Assembly (NCBI RefSeq): GCF_016654115.1 | Contig: NZ_JAEQAZ010000107.1 | Span: forward strand, 1-33,005 | From: Streptomyces sp. MBT53 | GTDB lineage: Bacteria; Actinomycetota; Actinomycetes; Streptomycetales; Streptomycetaceae | Length of the DNA: 33,005 bases | Direction: 5' to 3' | Part shown: positions 1 through 8,429 of the stretch, in pieces | Position numbering within the stretch: the stretch's first letter is position 1 | Layout of the letters: the number at the start of each line of letters is the position of its first letter | Made by a program: the position numbers and the translations under genes | The notes under the pieces: generated by a model | The model's database searches: none | What the model saw: the letters and a program-made list of their open reading frames with translations, nothing else | What the model was told of the DNA's origin: nothing

Positions 1-1212
1 GTTCCCGACCCCTGGCAGCGCTGCGACCCCTGGGCGCCCGCACCGCTGATCGCCCCCCTCCAACACACCGGCGCCGCAACGCCCACCCACCAGCAGCGTC
101 GCAACCGCACCCGGAGACTCCTTCTCGTCTCCGGGCTCGTGCTCGCGCTGGTCTCCGGGGGCGTCGGCGGTGTCGTAGGGGCGTATCTGGAGCGGGACGG
201 TGTCGGTGGGGACGTCGCGTTGCCGCAGGCCGGAGTGGAGAGTGGCGGGCGGGCGGTCGGGAGTGTGGCCGGGATCGCCGCTCGGGCGCTGCCCAGTGTG
301 GTGACCCTGCATGTGACCGGCGACGAGGAGTCGGGGACCGGCACCGGCATCGTGCTGGACACGCGGGGGCACATCCTCACCAACAACCATGTCGTGCAGC
401 CCGCGGGCAGTGACGGCGAGATATCCGTGAGCTTCAGCGGGGGACGGACCGCCAGGGCGAAGGTCGTCGGACACGACACCGGGTACGACCTCGCCGTGGT
501 GCGGGTGAGCGGTGTGCGCGGGCTCAGGCCGATGCCCCTCGGCAACTCCGACAATGTGCGGGTCGGCGACCCCGTCGTGGCGATCGGTGCGCCCTTCGGC
601 CTCGACAACACCGTGACCTCCGGGATCATCAGCGCCAAGGACCGGCCCATCACGGCCGGCGGCGACGCGGCGGACGGCAGCGACGTCTCGTACGTCGACG
701 CCCTGCAGACCGACGCGCCCATCAACCCGGGCAACTCCGGCGGGCCGCTGCTCGACGCCCAGGGGAGGGTCGTGGGGATCAACTCGGCGATCCGGTCCGC
801 CGACGACGGGACCGACACGGGCGACGGTCAGGCCGGTTCCATCGGGCTCGGCTTCGCCATCCCCGTCAACCAGGCCAAGCGGGTCGCCGAGGAACTGATC
901 AACACCGGGAAGGCCACCCACCCGGTCATCGGCGTCACCCTCGACATGGACTACACCGGGGACGGCGCCCGCATCGCGACCAAGGGCGGTGACGGGGATC
1001 CCGCCGTCACCGCGGGCGGCCCCGGTGCCCAGGCCGGCCTCAGGGCGGGCGACGTCATCACCGAGGTCGACGGCGAGCGTGTCCACTCCGGCGACGAACT
1101 CATCGTCAGGACCCGCGCGCACCGCCCCGGCGACCGTCTGCGGCTGACGCTCCGGCGGGACGGCAAGGACTTGACCGTGTCGCTCGTCCTCGGCTCCTCT
1201 GCCCGTGATTGA
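1..1212 (+). CDS. HtrA/DegP-like membrane-anchored serine protease with PDZ domain, 5'-truncated by the window edge
   Basis: Trypsin-like S1C protease, expected to degrade or check misfolded proteins outside the membrane. The frame is open from base 1, so the gene starts upstream. An Arg-rich stretch (RRNRTRR) is followed by one membrane segment near bases 120-195, which anchors the protease domain outside the cell. The catalytic triad is complete: His codon at 388 (TNNHVV), Asp at 487 (GYDLAVV) and Ser at 736 (in NPGNSGGPL). A single PDZ domain follows at about 1000-1190 (QAGLRAGDVITEVDG). The stop is TGA at 1210. A GTG at 139 gives a shorter frame but would cut into the membrane segment. 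tatB follows about 200 bases downstream. In mycobacteria the equivalent gene lies behind sigE and its anti-sigma factor, so envelope-stress control is likely but not visible here. Confidence 0.9.
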   Translation, partial: VPDPWQRCDPWAPAPLIAPLQHTGAATPTHQQRRNRTRRLLLVSGLVLALVSGGVGGVVGAYLERDGVGGDVALPQAGVESGGRAVGSVAGIAARALPSVVTLHVTGDEESGTGTGIVLDTRGHILTNNHVVQPAGSDGEISVSFSGGRTARAKVVGHDTGYDLAVVRVSGVRGLRPMPLGNSDNVRVGDPVVAIGAPFGLDNTVTSGIISAKDRPITAGGDAADGSDVSYVDALQTDAPINPGNSGGPLLDAQGRVVGINSAIRSADDGTDTGDGQAGSIGLGFAIPVNQAKRVAEELINTGKATHPVIGVTLDMDYTGDGARIATKGGDGDPAVTAGGPGAQAGLRAGDVITEVDGERVHSGDELIVRTRAHRPGDRLRLTLRRDGKDLTVSLVLGSSARD

Positions 1213-1411
1213 CAGAAACGTCACAGGTGAGAGCCCCGCAGCCCGTCCCACTAGGCAAACAACCCGGAAAACCGGTCCCGTACACCCACTCGTAGCCCAC
1301 GGGACAGTACCGGTCGGGTGGGATCGCCGGGTACCGTGGACCCGGCCCGGACCACGGAAGACGCGCACCGACCACCGAGGGCCGCGGACCGAGGATCGCA
1401 AGGAGCTTCAG

Positions 1412-1840
1412 GTGTTCAATGACATAGGACCGCTAGAGCTGGTGACGATCATTGTCCTCGCCGTGCTCGTCTTCGGTCCGGACAAGCTCCCGAAGGTCAT
1501 CCAGGACGTCATGCGGACGATCCGGAAGATCCGAGAGTTCTCGGAGAGCGCCAAGGCGGACATCCGGGAGGAACTGGGCCCGGACTTCAAGGACTTCGAC
1601 TTCGAGGACCTGAACCCCAAGACGTTCCTGCGCAAGCAGCTGGACAACGACGAGCTGGGGCTCAAGGAGATCCGCAACGGCTTCGACCTCAAGAAGGAGA
1701 TGGCCGAGGTCACGGAGGCGGTGCAGAGCGCCGACACCCCGAGTTCCCCGCCCGCTTCCGGTGGTCGTCTCGACATGACCAAGAAGCCCGAGGACCCCGA
1801 GAAGGACGAGCGCCCGCCCTTCGACGCGGACGCCACCTGA
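1412..1840 (+). CDS. tatB: Sec-independent protein translocase subunit TatB
   Basis: TatB works with TatC to recognise twin-arginine signal peptides of folded exported proteins. The 142-residue product starts MFNDIGPLELVTIIVLAVL, with one N-terminal membrane segment. The hinge GPDKLP follows, then an amphipathic, charged helix (IRKIREFSESAKADI) and an acidic, disordered C-terminal tail. This is the standard TatB layout, and the polar residues near the N-terminus separate it from many TatA proteins. The GTG start is chosen because AAGGAG lies about 7 bases upstream and because the protein then begins at the conserved N-terminus; the frame extends further upstream without family support. The gene stands apart from tatA/tatC, as is usual in streptomycetes. 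A short hairpin (arms GGCGC/GCGCC, about 1927-1941) downstream may help end transcription. Confidence 0.93.
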   Translation: MFNDIGPLELVTIIVLAVLVFGPDKLPKVIQDVMRTIRKIREFSESAKADIREELGPDFKDFDFEDLNPKTFLRKQLDNDELGLKEIRNGFDLKKEMAEVTEAVQSADTPSSPPASGGRLDMTKKPEDPEKDERPPFDADAT

Positions 1841-2062
1841 TCCTCCCGCGCGGCTCCCGAAGTGCTTCCCACGTGACGCGTTTCATACCTCCGCCACGCC
1901 CTCGTACGGCCTGAACACGGCCTCCGGGCGCCTCACGCGCCGGGCGCTTTCCGGGCTGCCTCCCACGAGGTGGCTATGCTGCCGAGTTGTTGTGCGGACC
2001 GGGCGAGTCGCCCGAAGGGGGGCGGGCCGCCCCGGTCCGACGAGAGCGAGGAGGCGTCCGGC

Positions 2063-2722
2063 ATGGAGACGACGAGTCGGGTAGGCGCGCAGGCGCCGGC
2101 CGCGGAGGGTGGACAACAGGTCCCCTCCGTCCGGCGCACGGTCGACGGCTATCTGCTGGCGCCCTTCCCGTGGTACGGCCTCGACGAGGCCTTCACGGGG
2201 CCGCGCTGGCTGATGCAGGTGGGCATGGCGGCGGACGGTGCCGTCGAGCACGGTTCGATCGGGCACGGCGACGAGCCCTCCGTACGCAACGAAGGCACGG
2301 AGGACAAGGAGAAGTTCGCGGTGGTCGTCACCGTCGCGGGCAACCCCGCGCGCCGCACCGCGGACGGCACGGGTCTCCTGGAGGCCACGTCGGTGTCCTC
2401 GGCGGCCTGGCTCGCCGGGGTCGGACTGCTGTCCTTCACCTGGCCCGGCCAGATGGACCACACCCTGCGCGACGACTGGCTGGAGCAGCAGACGGAGACG
2501 GCGTGGGTGCTGGCGGACGACCTCGTCGGCGACGACTGGTCGACGCTGTCCCTCCCCGTGGACGGCGTCCCGACGCCCTTCCACTACCGCGAGTCCGAGT
2601 TCGGCTGGGTGCTCGCCGGTTCGACTCAGGCGGGGGTCCACGTGGGGGCGTACGGCCGGGGCATGAGCGCGTACGGGCTCGGCTTCGCCATGATTAAGGA
2701 CATCGCGGCGTACGCGCAGTAG
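2063..2722 (+). CDS. Conserved hypothetical protein, 219 aa
   Basis: I do not recognise a characterised family. The start ATG at 2063 has a very good ribosome site, GAGGAGG, 8 bases upstream; the frame could extend to 1970 but without such a site. The first 30 residues are polar and probably disordered. The rest looks like a compact soluble domain rich in Trp and Asp (FPWYGLDEAFTGPRWLMQV; FTWPGQMDHTLRDDW), with no signal peptide and no convincing membrane helix. The C-terminal part alternates Gly and aromatic residues (VGAYGRGMSAYGLGF). It is transcribed alone, in the same direction as tatB and converging on mrp, with a perfect hairpin terminator right after the stop. It is probably a streptomycete-conserved cytoplasmic protein; the function is unknown. 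Confidence 0.75.
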   Translation: METTSRVGAQAPAAEGGQQVPSVRRTVDGYLLAPFPWYGLDEAFTGPRWLMQVGMAADGAVEHGSIGHGDEPSVRNEGTEDKEKFAVVVTVAGNPARRTADGTGLLEATSVSSAAWLAGVGLLSFTWPGQMDHTLRDDWLEQQTETAWVLADDLVGDDWSTLSLPVDGVPTPFHYRESEFGWVLAGSTQAGVHVGAYGRGMSAYGLGFAMIKDIAAYAQ

Positions 2723-2723
2723 C

Positions 2724-2777
2724 TCCTACGACGATGGGGGCGCCGTCCGACCGGACGGCGCCCCCATCGTCGTAGGA
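2724..2777. terminator. Bidirectional terminator: perfect 26-bp inverted repeat
   Basis: The arms at 2724-2749 and 2752-2777 are perfect reverse complements with only two bases between them. The repeat starts 2 bases after the upstream stop (2722) and ends 7 bases before the mrp stop codon (2784), so it lies exactly between two convergent genes. There is no long T run, which is common for terminators in this group. Confidence 0.85.
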
Positions 2778-2783
2778 AGAGCT

Positions 2784-3917
2784 CTAGAACTTGTTCTTGG
2801 GCGTGATTCCCAGCGACAGTCCCGAAAGACCCCGCTGCCGCCCGCCCAGCTTGCCCGCGATCGCCCGCAGGGCCGCGCCCGCCGGGGAGTCGGGGTCGCT
2901 GAGCACCACCGGCTTGCCCTCGTCGCCGCCCTCGCGGAGGCGGACGTCGATCGGGATGGAGCCGAGGACGGGGACCGAGGCGCCGGTCGTGCGGGTCAGG
3001 CCGTCCGCGACGGACTGGCCGCCGCCCGTGCCGAAGACGTCGACCATCTCGCCGCAGTGCGGGCACGGCAGGCCCGCCATGTTCTCGACGACTCCGACGA
3101 TCTTCTGGTGGGTCTGTACGGCGATGGAGCCGGCGCGCTCGGCGACCTCGGCCGCCGCCTGCTGAGGGGTCGTCACGACGAGGATCTCGGCGTTCGGGAC
3201 GAGCTGCGCGACCGAGATCGCGATGTCGCCCGTGCCCGGCGGGAGGTCGAGGAGCAGGACGTCCAGGTCGCCCCAGTACACGTCCGCCAGGAACTGCTGG
3301 AGTGCGCGGTGGAGCATCGGGCCGCGCCACACGACCGGGGCGTTGCCCGGGGTGAACATGCCGATGGAGATGACCTTCACGCCGTGCGCGGACGGCGGCA
3401 TGATCATGTTCTCGACCTGGGTGGGAGTGCCGTCGGCGCCCAGCATGCGCGGCACGGAGTGGCCGTAGATGTCGGCGTCGACGACCCCGACCTTGAGGCC
3501 GTCGGCGGCCATCGCGGCCGCGAGGTTCACCGTCACCGAGGACTTGCCGACGCCGCCCTTGCCGGAGGCGACCGCGTACACGCGGGTGAGGGAGCCGGGC
3601 TGTGCGAAGGGGACCTCGCGCTCGGCCTTGCCACCGCGCAGGGCGGTCGCGAGTTCCTTGCGCTGCTCGTCGCTCATCACGTCCAGGGTCACCTCGACGC
3701 CGGTGACACCTTCGACGCCCGAGACCGCCTCCGTCACGCGCTGCGTGATCGTCTCGCGCATGGGGCAGCCGGAGACCGTCAGGTACACGGTGACCGCGAC
3801 CGCTCCGTCCGCACCGATCTCCACGGACTTGACCATCCCCAGTTCGGTGATGGGTCGGTGGATCTCGGGGTCGTTCACCGTCGACAGCGCTTCACGCACC
3901 GCGTCTTCCGTAGCCAT
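2784..3917 (-). CDS. mrp: Mrp/NBP35-type iron-sulfur cluster carrier ATPase (ApbC-like)
   Basis: P-loop ATPase of the Mrp family, thought to hold an Fe-S cluster and deliver it to target proteins in the cytoplasm. Residues 1-95 form a DUF59/MIP18-like domain with the SGCPM motif (Cys51). A deviant Walker A, SGKGGVGKS, lies at 118-126, DADIYG at 147-152 and LLLDLPPGTGD near 221-231. The CPHC pair at 285-288 is the expected cluster-binding site at a dimer interface. At 377 residues the protein has normal length. There is no ribosome site before the ATG. TACCAT lies on the minus strand at 3929-3924, six bases before the start, so a leaderless transcript is possible. The gene also lies only 42 bases after the DUF1003 stop, so it can be read as the third gene of that operon. 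Confidence 0.92.
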   Translation of the reverse strand: MATEDAVREALSTVNDPEIHRPITELGMVKSVEIGADGAVAVTVYLTVSGCPMRETITQRVTEAVSGVEGVTGVEVTLDVMSDEQRKELATALRGGKAEREVPFAQPGSLTRVYAVASGKGGVGKSSVTVNLAAAMAADGLKVGVVDADIYGHSVPRMLGADGTPTQVENMIMPPSAHGVKVISIGMFTPGNAPVVWRGPMLHRALQQFLADVYWGDLDVLLLDLPPGTGDIAISVAQLVPNAEILVVTTPQQAAAEVAERAGSIAVQTHQKIVGVVENMAGLPCPHCGEMVDVFGTGGGQSVADGLTRTTGASVPVLGSIPIDVRLREGGDEGKPVVLSDPDSPAGAALRAIAGKLGGRQRGLSGLSLGITPKNKF

Positions 3918-3959
3918 GGGTCGATGGTACGGCGCCGACCGGTCCCTTCGGCCAGCCCC

Positions 3960-4544
3960 TCAGCGGTCGTCTGCGTCACGCACGGAAGACCGTTCTGCCG
4001 GGAATACGACATGCCCGTCGTGCCGTACGTCCAGCTCCTTGACGAGGTCCTGCAGCTCGGAGCGGATCCAGTCCCGGGTCGCCACCTCGCCGAGACCGAT
4101 GCGCAGGGCGGCGATCTCGCGGGTGAGGTACTCGGTGTCGGCGATCGACCGCTCGTTCTGCTTGCGGTCCTGTTCGAGGTTGACCCGGTCGCGGTCGTCC
4201 TGCCGGTTCTGCGCGAGCAGGATCAGCGGGGCGGCGTAGGAGGCCTGGAGGGACAGCATCAGGGTGAGGAAGATGAACGGGTAGTTGTCGAAGCGCACAT
4301 CGCGCGGGGCGAAGATGTTCCACAGCACCCACGCGATGATGACGATCGTCATCCAGACGATGAACCGGCCGGTGCCCAGGAAGCGGGCGATCCGTTCCGA
4401 CAGCCGTCCGAAGGCCTCGGGGTCGTACTCGGGCAGGAGCCGGCGCCGGGGCGGGCGCGGCTGGTCGAGCCGGTTCCGCGAACGGGTGGTGGCGGTCGCG
4501 CCCGCCGGTGTCCGCTCACGCGTGGTCTCGCGCTCAGGAGTCAT
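3960..4544 (-). CDS. DUF1003 family membrane protein
   Basis: A 194-residue protein. An N-terminal Arg/Thr-rich cytoplasmic region is followed by two membrane helices: FIVWMTIVIIAWVLWNIF, and a segment around IFLTLMLSLQASYAAPLIL. The second leads into LLAQNRQDDRDR, and the C-terminal third is a charged, probably coiled-coil segment. This is the recognisable DUF1003 layout (two helices, conserved NYPFIFLTLMLSLQASYAAP). The biochemical function of the family is not established. The gene overlaps the end of the MgtE-N/CBS gene by 11 bases (4534-4544), so the two are almost certainly translationally coupled. Association with a magnesium-sensor-like protein suggests a role in membrane or cation homeostasis, which is inference. 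Confidence 0.85.
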   Translation of the reverse strand: MTPERETTRERTPAGATATTRSRNRLDQPRPPRRRLLPEYDPEAFGRLSERIARFLGTGRFIVWMTIVIIAWVLWNIFAPRDVRFDNYPFIFLTLMLSLQASYAAPLILLAQNRQDDRDRVNLEQDRKQNERSIADTEYLTREIAALRIGLGEVATRDWIRSELQDLVKELDVRHDGHVVFPAERSSVRDADDR

Positions 4545-5847
4545 GAGCCGCCACCTCCTCTGTCTCTGCGTCGGCCTCGGTCTCGTCCTCGTCCAGGTGG
4601 AATTCCGTCTCGCGCCAGTCCTCCGGCAGCATGTGGTCCAGTACGTCGTCGACGGTCACCGCGCCGAGCAGCGACCCGGTCTCGTCGACCACGGGCGCCG
4701 CGACCATGTCGTACGTCGCGAAGAACCCGGCGATGAGCTGCAACGAGGCGTCCGGGTCCAGGGGTTGGAGGTCGCCGTCGATGATCGCGCTGACCAGGGT
4801 GTACGGCGGGTCGCGCAGCAGCCGCTGGAAGTGGACCGTGCCGAGGTACTTGCCGGTCGGGGTGTCGTCGGGCGGGCGGCAGACGTAGACCTGGGCGGCG
4901 AGGGCGGGGGAGAGGTCGGCGTTGCGGATCCGGGCGAGCGCGTCGGCGACGGTCGCGTCGGGCCGCAGGACGATCGGTTCGGTCGTCATCAGGCCGCCGG
5001 CCGTGTGCTCCTCGTAGGACATCAGGCGGCGGACGTCGGCCGCTTCGGAGGGCTCCATCAGGTTCAGCAGCCGCTCCTGGTCCTCCTCCGGGAGTTCGCC
5101 GAGCAGGTCGGCCGCGTCGTCCGGGTCCATCGCCTCCAGGACGTCCGCCGCGCGCTCCTCCTTCAGCTTGCCGAGGATCTCGATCTGGTCGTCCTCCGGC
5201 AGCTCTTCGAGGACGTCGGCGAGACGGTCGTCGTCGAGGGCGGCGGCGACCTCGGCCCGCCGCTTGGGGGAGAGATGGTGCAGGACGTTGGCGAGGTCGG
5301 CGGGGCGCAGCTGCTCGAAGGTGGCCAGGAGGCTCTCCGCGCCCTGTCCCTGCTCCTCCAGGGAGAAACCGGTGACGGCGGACCACTCCACGGTCAGCGT
5401 CTCGCCCTTGGCCCTTCTGAAGGCTCCGCCGGTCCTGCCCTTGCGGACGAAGATCCGGTCGATCTCCCAGTCGCGGCGGGCGGGCAGCTGCTGCACCGAC
5501 AGGTCGAGGACGGTGACCTCCTCGTCGGTCTCCACGAGGGTGACGCGCCGGTCGAGGAGTTCGCCGAACACCAGCCGCTCGGTGGGCCGTTGCTCGAAGC
5601 GGCGGACGTTGAGCACGCCGGTGGTGACGACCTGGCCGGACTCGATGCCGGTGACCCGGGTCATGGGGAGGAAGATGCGGCGGCGGGTGGAGAGTTCGAC
5701 GACCAGGCCGAGCAGGCGCGGGGGCCGTTGGCCGACGCGGAGCATGGCGACGAGATCGCGGACGCGGCCCACCTGGTCGCCGTTGGGATCGAAGACGGCG
5801 ACACCGGAGAGGTGCGATACGTAGACCCTGGGGGCGCCCCCTGCCAT
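4534..5847 (-). CDS. MgtE N-domain and CBS-pair protein with PRC-barrel-like N-terminus, no channel domain
   Basis: A 437-residue, apparently soluble protein. Residues about 8-60 look like a PRC-barrel (LSGVAVFDPNGDQVGRVRDL), with a second similar stretch near 125-160. Residues 175-275 form an MgtE intracellular N-domain made of acidic helical repeats (LEELPEDDQIEILGKL, LGELPEEDQERLLNLM). Residues 285-408 are two CBS modules (MTTEPIVLRPDATV; DMVAAPVVDETGSLLG). The tail is acidic. In true MgtE channels this cytoplasmic part senses Mg2+ and is followed by five membrane helices, which are absent here. ATG 5847 is chosen because GGGAGG lies about 7 bases upstream; the frame stays open to 6036 without support. 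It is first in an operon with DUF1003 and mrp. A magnesium or nucleotide sensor is a reasonable guess. Confidence 0.85.
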   Translation of the reverse strand: MAGGAPRVYVSHLSGVAVFDPNGDQVGRVRDLVAMLRVGQRPPRLLGLVVELSTRRRIFLPMTRVTGIESGQVVTTGVLNVRRFEQRPTERLVFGELLDRRVTLVETDEEVTVLDLSVQQLPARRDWEIDRIFVRKGRTGGAFRRAKGETLTVEWSAVTGFSLEEQGQGAESLLATFEQLRPADLANVLHHLSPKRRAEVAAALDDDRLADVLEELPEDDQIEILGKLKEERAADVLEAMDPDDAADLLGELPEEDQERLLNLMEPSEAADVRRLMSYEEHTAGGLMTTEPIVLRPDATVADALARIRNADLSPALAAQVYVCRPPDDTPTGKYLGTVHFQRLLRDPPYTLVSAIIDGDLQPLDPDASLQLIAGFFATYDMVAAPVVDETGSLLGAVTVDDVLDHMLPEDWRETEFHLDEDETEADAETEEVAAHDS

Positions 5848-6038
5848 GGCTGCACCTCCCTTTCTTTTCCTGGTTTCCGGATGTTCCGATTTGCCCGCTC
5901 GGACGGGCTTCAGGCTAGCCCGTACGTATGCGATCCGCGCAGGTGGGCGGTCCGGACGGACTGGCTCCGCCGCGCTCCGGGGACCCCGGTACGCTGCCGT
6001 ACGCCATCGCCCCCCGCCGCACGAAAGGCACCCCACCT

Positions 6039-6755
6039 GTGACTGCGATTCCCCAGGTCCGAAACCGTCGTGCGGCGCTGCTCGGCGCGGTCTGCGTGCT
6101 GGCTCTGGCGGGCTGCAGCGAGGATCCGGACGCGGGGACCAACGGGGTCGGCAAGCTGGCCGCCGACAAGATCCAGTCGAAGTCGGTGACGGCCGCGGGT
6201 GCCGCCGCAGCGGTACGGCTGTCGGGGACCGTCGTCACCAGCGGGCGGACGTACAAGCTCGACATGCGGCTGAAGTCCGACGGCGGCAGCGGCTCGGTCA
6301 CCTCCCAGGGGTCGACGTTCGGGCTGCTGCGGGTCGGCGAACAGCTGTACCTGAAGGCCGACGCGGACTTCTGGAACAGCAACGGGGACTCGGGCGTCGG
6401 CGACTCGCTGCACGGCAAGTACGTGAAGGTGCCGCAGGGCGACCCCTCGTACAAGAAGTTCAGTGGTTTCACGGACAAGGACGTCCTCCTCTCCAGTCTG
6501 CTGACCCTGCACGGCTCACTCGCGACGGACGGACACCACGACCAGAACGGCGTCCGTACGATCCGCATCACCGGCGACGACGGATCCGGCGGCACCCTCG
6601 ACGTCTCCCTTGAGGGCAAGCCGTATCCGCTCCGGCTGGTCCGTGCGGGCGGCGCGGGCACGCTGACCTTCTCGGACTGGGGCAAGAGCTTCGCCGTGAC
6701 GGAACCCGCGGACGACGACACTGTCGACTACGGCAAGCAACTGCCGTCTTCCTGA
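6039..6755 (+). CDS. Secreted lipoprotein, possibly LppX/LprAFG-like
   Basis: A 238-residue protein. It starts with a short basic region, a hydrophobic segment (AALLGAVCVLALAGC) and a lipobox (LAGC) whose Cys would be lipidated. The mature part alternates polar beta-strand-like segments (VRLSGTVVTSGRTYKLDMRL, LRVGEQLYLKADADFW, GKYVKVPQGDPSYKKF). These resemble the half-barrel actinobacterial lipoproteins of the LppX/LprAFG group that bind lipids; this assignment rests on pattern only. The GTG start at 6039 is preferred because it places a normal signal peptide at the N-terminus and GAAAGG lies 10 bases upstream; the longer frame from 5928 would bury the signal peptide. It is divergent from the MgtE-N/CBS gene, sharing the 190-base region between them. 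Confidence 0.8.
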   Translation: MTAIPQVRNRRAALLGAVCVLALAGCSEDPDAGTNGVGKLAADKIQSKSVTAAGAAAAVRLSGTVVTSGRTYKLDMRLKSDGGSGSVTSQGSTFGLLRVGEQLYLKADADFWNSNGDSGVGDSLHGKYVKVPQGDPSYKKFSGFTDKDVLLSSLLTLHGSLATDGHHDQNGVRTIRITGDDGSGGTLDVSLEGKPYPLRLVRAGGAGTLTFSDWGKSFAVTEPADDDTVDYGKQLPSS

Positions 6756-6763
6756 CGGCATTT
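6742..6763 (+). terminator. Small terminator overlapping the lipoprotein stop codon
   Basis: The stem arms TGCCGTC (6742-6748) and GACGGCA (6754-6760) enclose loop TTCCT and are followed by TTT. The stop codon TGA (6753-6755) lies in the hairpin. It separates two convergent genes only 16 bases apart. Confidence 0.55.
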
Positions 6764-6771
6764 GATGGCGG

Positions 6772-7287
6772 TTACCGGCGTTTGCGTTTCTTCAGCAGCA
6801 GGCGCGGCAGCGCGGCCGGGGCCGGCTGACGGGTCGTCGCGGGCGACGGCAGCGGCGGCCGCGCCAGCGAATCCTCCGTCAACTCGGCTGTCGCGCCCGT
6901 TGGTTCGAGCCGCAGCACCCGGCACTCGCGCGCCCAGCGCTCCGTCATCGCCTCGCCGTCGGGCGCGTTGAGCCGCTTGCCCTTCAGCTCGCCGACGGCC
7001 GCGGTCCAGGCCTCGGAGCCCGGCGCCAGTTCCACGACCTTCGCCGTCCATACGACCAGCCGGCCGCCCTTGTCCTTGCTGCGGACCGTGACCTCGGCGG
7101 CGCCGCCGTCGACCAGCCCCGGCAGCGGCTGCTCGCCGGGACCGTCGCCGATCAGACAGGCCGCGCCCTCGTGCCAGACGTGCCACAGGGCCCGGGCCGG
7201 CACGCCCGGACCGTTGACCCAGACAAGGCCGGACTTCTTCGTGGCCTCCTCGACGAGGGCCTGGTCGAGCAGCTCGCTGCTAGTCAT
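6772..7287 (-). CDS. Conserved hypothetical protein, 171 aa, possible split-barrel flavin-binding fold
   Basis: I do not recognise it with confidence. It starts MTSSELLDQALVEEATKKSG and contains LVWVNGPGVPARALWHVWHE, GAACLIGDGPGEQPLPGL and a beta-rich stretch with RLVVWTAKVVEL. This is reminiscent of the pyridoxamine-5'-phosphate oxidase-like split barrel that binds flavin or deazaflavin cofactors. The C-terminal 45 residues are Pro/Ala-rich and end in a strongly basic LLLKKRKRR, which could bind nucleic acid or acidic lipids. The gene starts 23 bases after the corA stop in the same direction, so the two are probably cotranscribed; only a weak ribosome site (GGATAGG) precedes the ATG. Confidence 0.7.
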   Translation of the reverse strand: MTSSELLDQALVEEATKKSGLVWVNGPGVPARALWHVWHEGAACLIGDGPGEQPLPGLVDGGAAEVTVRSKDKGGRLVVWTAKVVELAPGSEAWTAAVGELKGKRLNAPDGEAMTERWARECRVLRLEPTGATAELTEDSLARPPLPSPATTRQPAPAALPRLLLKKRKRR

Positions 7288-7310
7288 GGCGCTCAGCCTA
7301 TCCAGGCCGC

Positions 7311-8429
7311 TCACAGCCAGCCGTTGCGCTTCAGCGTGCGGTGGATCGCCAGACAGACGGTCACCGTGAAGGCGAGCACCACCGGATACCCGTACCGCGC
7401 GTGCAGCTCCGGCATGTGCTCGAAGTTCATGCCGTACACGCCCGTCACCATCGTCGGTACGGCGATGATCGCGGCCCACGCGGTGATCTTCCGCATGTCC
7501 TCGTTCTGCGCGACGGACGCCTGCGCCAGGTTGGCCTGGAGGATCGAGTTCAGCAGCTCGTCGAAGCCGATGACCTGCTCGTGGACCCGGGCGAGGTGGT
7601 CGGCGACGTCCCGGAAGTACTTCTGGATGTCGGGGTCGATCAACCGCATCGGCCGCTCGCTCAGCAGCTGCATGGGACGCAGCAGCGGCGACACCGCACG
7701 CTTGAACTCCAGTACCTCGCGCTTGAGTTGGTAGATCCGCGCCGAGTCGACACCGCGCGAGACCCCGCCCTTGCGGCCCGGCGTGAACACCTCGGTCTCG
7801 ACCTCGTCGATGTCGTCCTGCACCGCGTCCGCGACCGCGACATAGCCGTCGACGACATGGTCGGCGATCGCGTGCAGCACCGCCGAGGGACCGCGCGCGA
7901 GCAGCTCGGGGTCGTCCTGCAGCCGGTGCCGCAGCGCCCGCAGCGAGCCCTGCCCGCCGTGCCGGACGGTGATGAAGAAGTCCCGCCCGGTGAAGCACAT
8001 GACCTCGCCGGTCTCGACCACCTCGCTGTTGGCGGTGAGTTGGTCGTGCTCGACGTAGTGGATGGTCTTGAAGACGGTGAAGAGCGAGTCGTCGTAGCGC
8101 TCCAGCTTGGGGCGCTGGTGGGCCTGCACGGCGTCCTCGACGGCGAGCGGGTGGAGTCCGAACTCCCGGGCGATACCGGCGAATTCGGCCTCGGTCGGCT
8201 CGTGCAGCCCGATCCACACGAAGCCGCCGTCGCGCCGCACCTGGCGCATCGCCTCGTGCGGGGTCAGCGGCTTGCCGGTGTCGACGCGGGCACCGTCGCG
8301 GTAGACGGCGCAGTCGACGACGGCCGACGGGGTGCCGGGGTCACGCGTGGTGTCGTACGCGCCGCCGTCCTTGCGGAGGGAGGGGCGGGACGGGCGGACC
8401 ACGGCACGCAGGTCGCGGATCATCGACAT
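7311..8429 (-). CDS. corA: CorA family magnesium/cobalt transporter
   Basis: A 372-residue member of the CorA family of pentameric divalent cation channels. A large acidic and helical cytoplasmic funnel (residues 1-315; LHPLAVEDAVQAHQRPKLE is a typical family segment) is followed by two C-terminal membrane helices at about 317-332 and 347-363. The selectivity signature GMN sits at 333-335 (VYGMNFEHMPE), and the protein ends with the usual basic tail KRNGWL. The start ATG at 8429 has AAGGAG 7 bases upstream. Another in-frame GTG at 8525 gives 32 more residues with no family similarity. The upstream region is unusually long. With the MgtE-N/CBS protein nearby, this section has a cation theme. 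Confidence 0.92.
   Translation of the reverse strand: MSMIRDLRAVVRPSRPSLRKDGGAYDTTRDPGTPSAVVDCAVYRDGARVDTGKPLTPHEAMRQVRRDGGFVWIGLHEPTEAEFAGIAREFGLHPLAVEDAVQAHQRPKLERYDDSLFTVFKTIHYVEHDQLTANSEVVETGEVMCFTGRDFFITVRHGGQGSLRALRHRLQDDPELLARGPSAVLHAIADHVVDGYVAVADAVQDDIDEVETEVFTPGRKGGVSRGVDSARIYQLKREVLEFKRAVSPLLRPMQLLSERPMRLIDPDIQKYFRDVADHLARVHEQVIGFDELLNSILQANLAQASVAQNEDMRKITAWAAIIAVPTMVTGVYGMNFEHMPELHARYGYPVVLAFTVTVCLAIHRTLKRNGWL

Noticed and set aside
139..1212. Treating GTG 139 as the true start of the protease
   Set aside because: The frame is open to base 1 and the membrane anchor would be cut; the gene more likely starts left of the window.
3057..4736. A 559-codon plus-strand frame across mrp and DUF1003
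   Set aside because: No recognisable domain; the minus-strand genes are clearly real.
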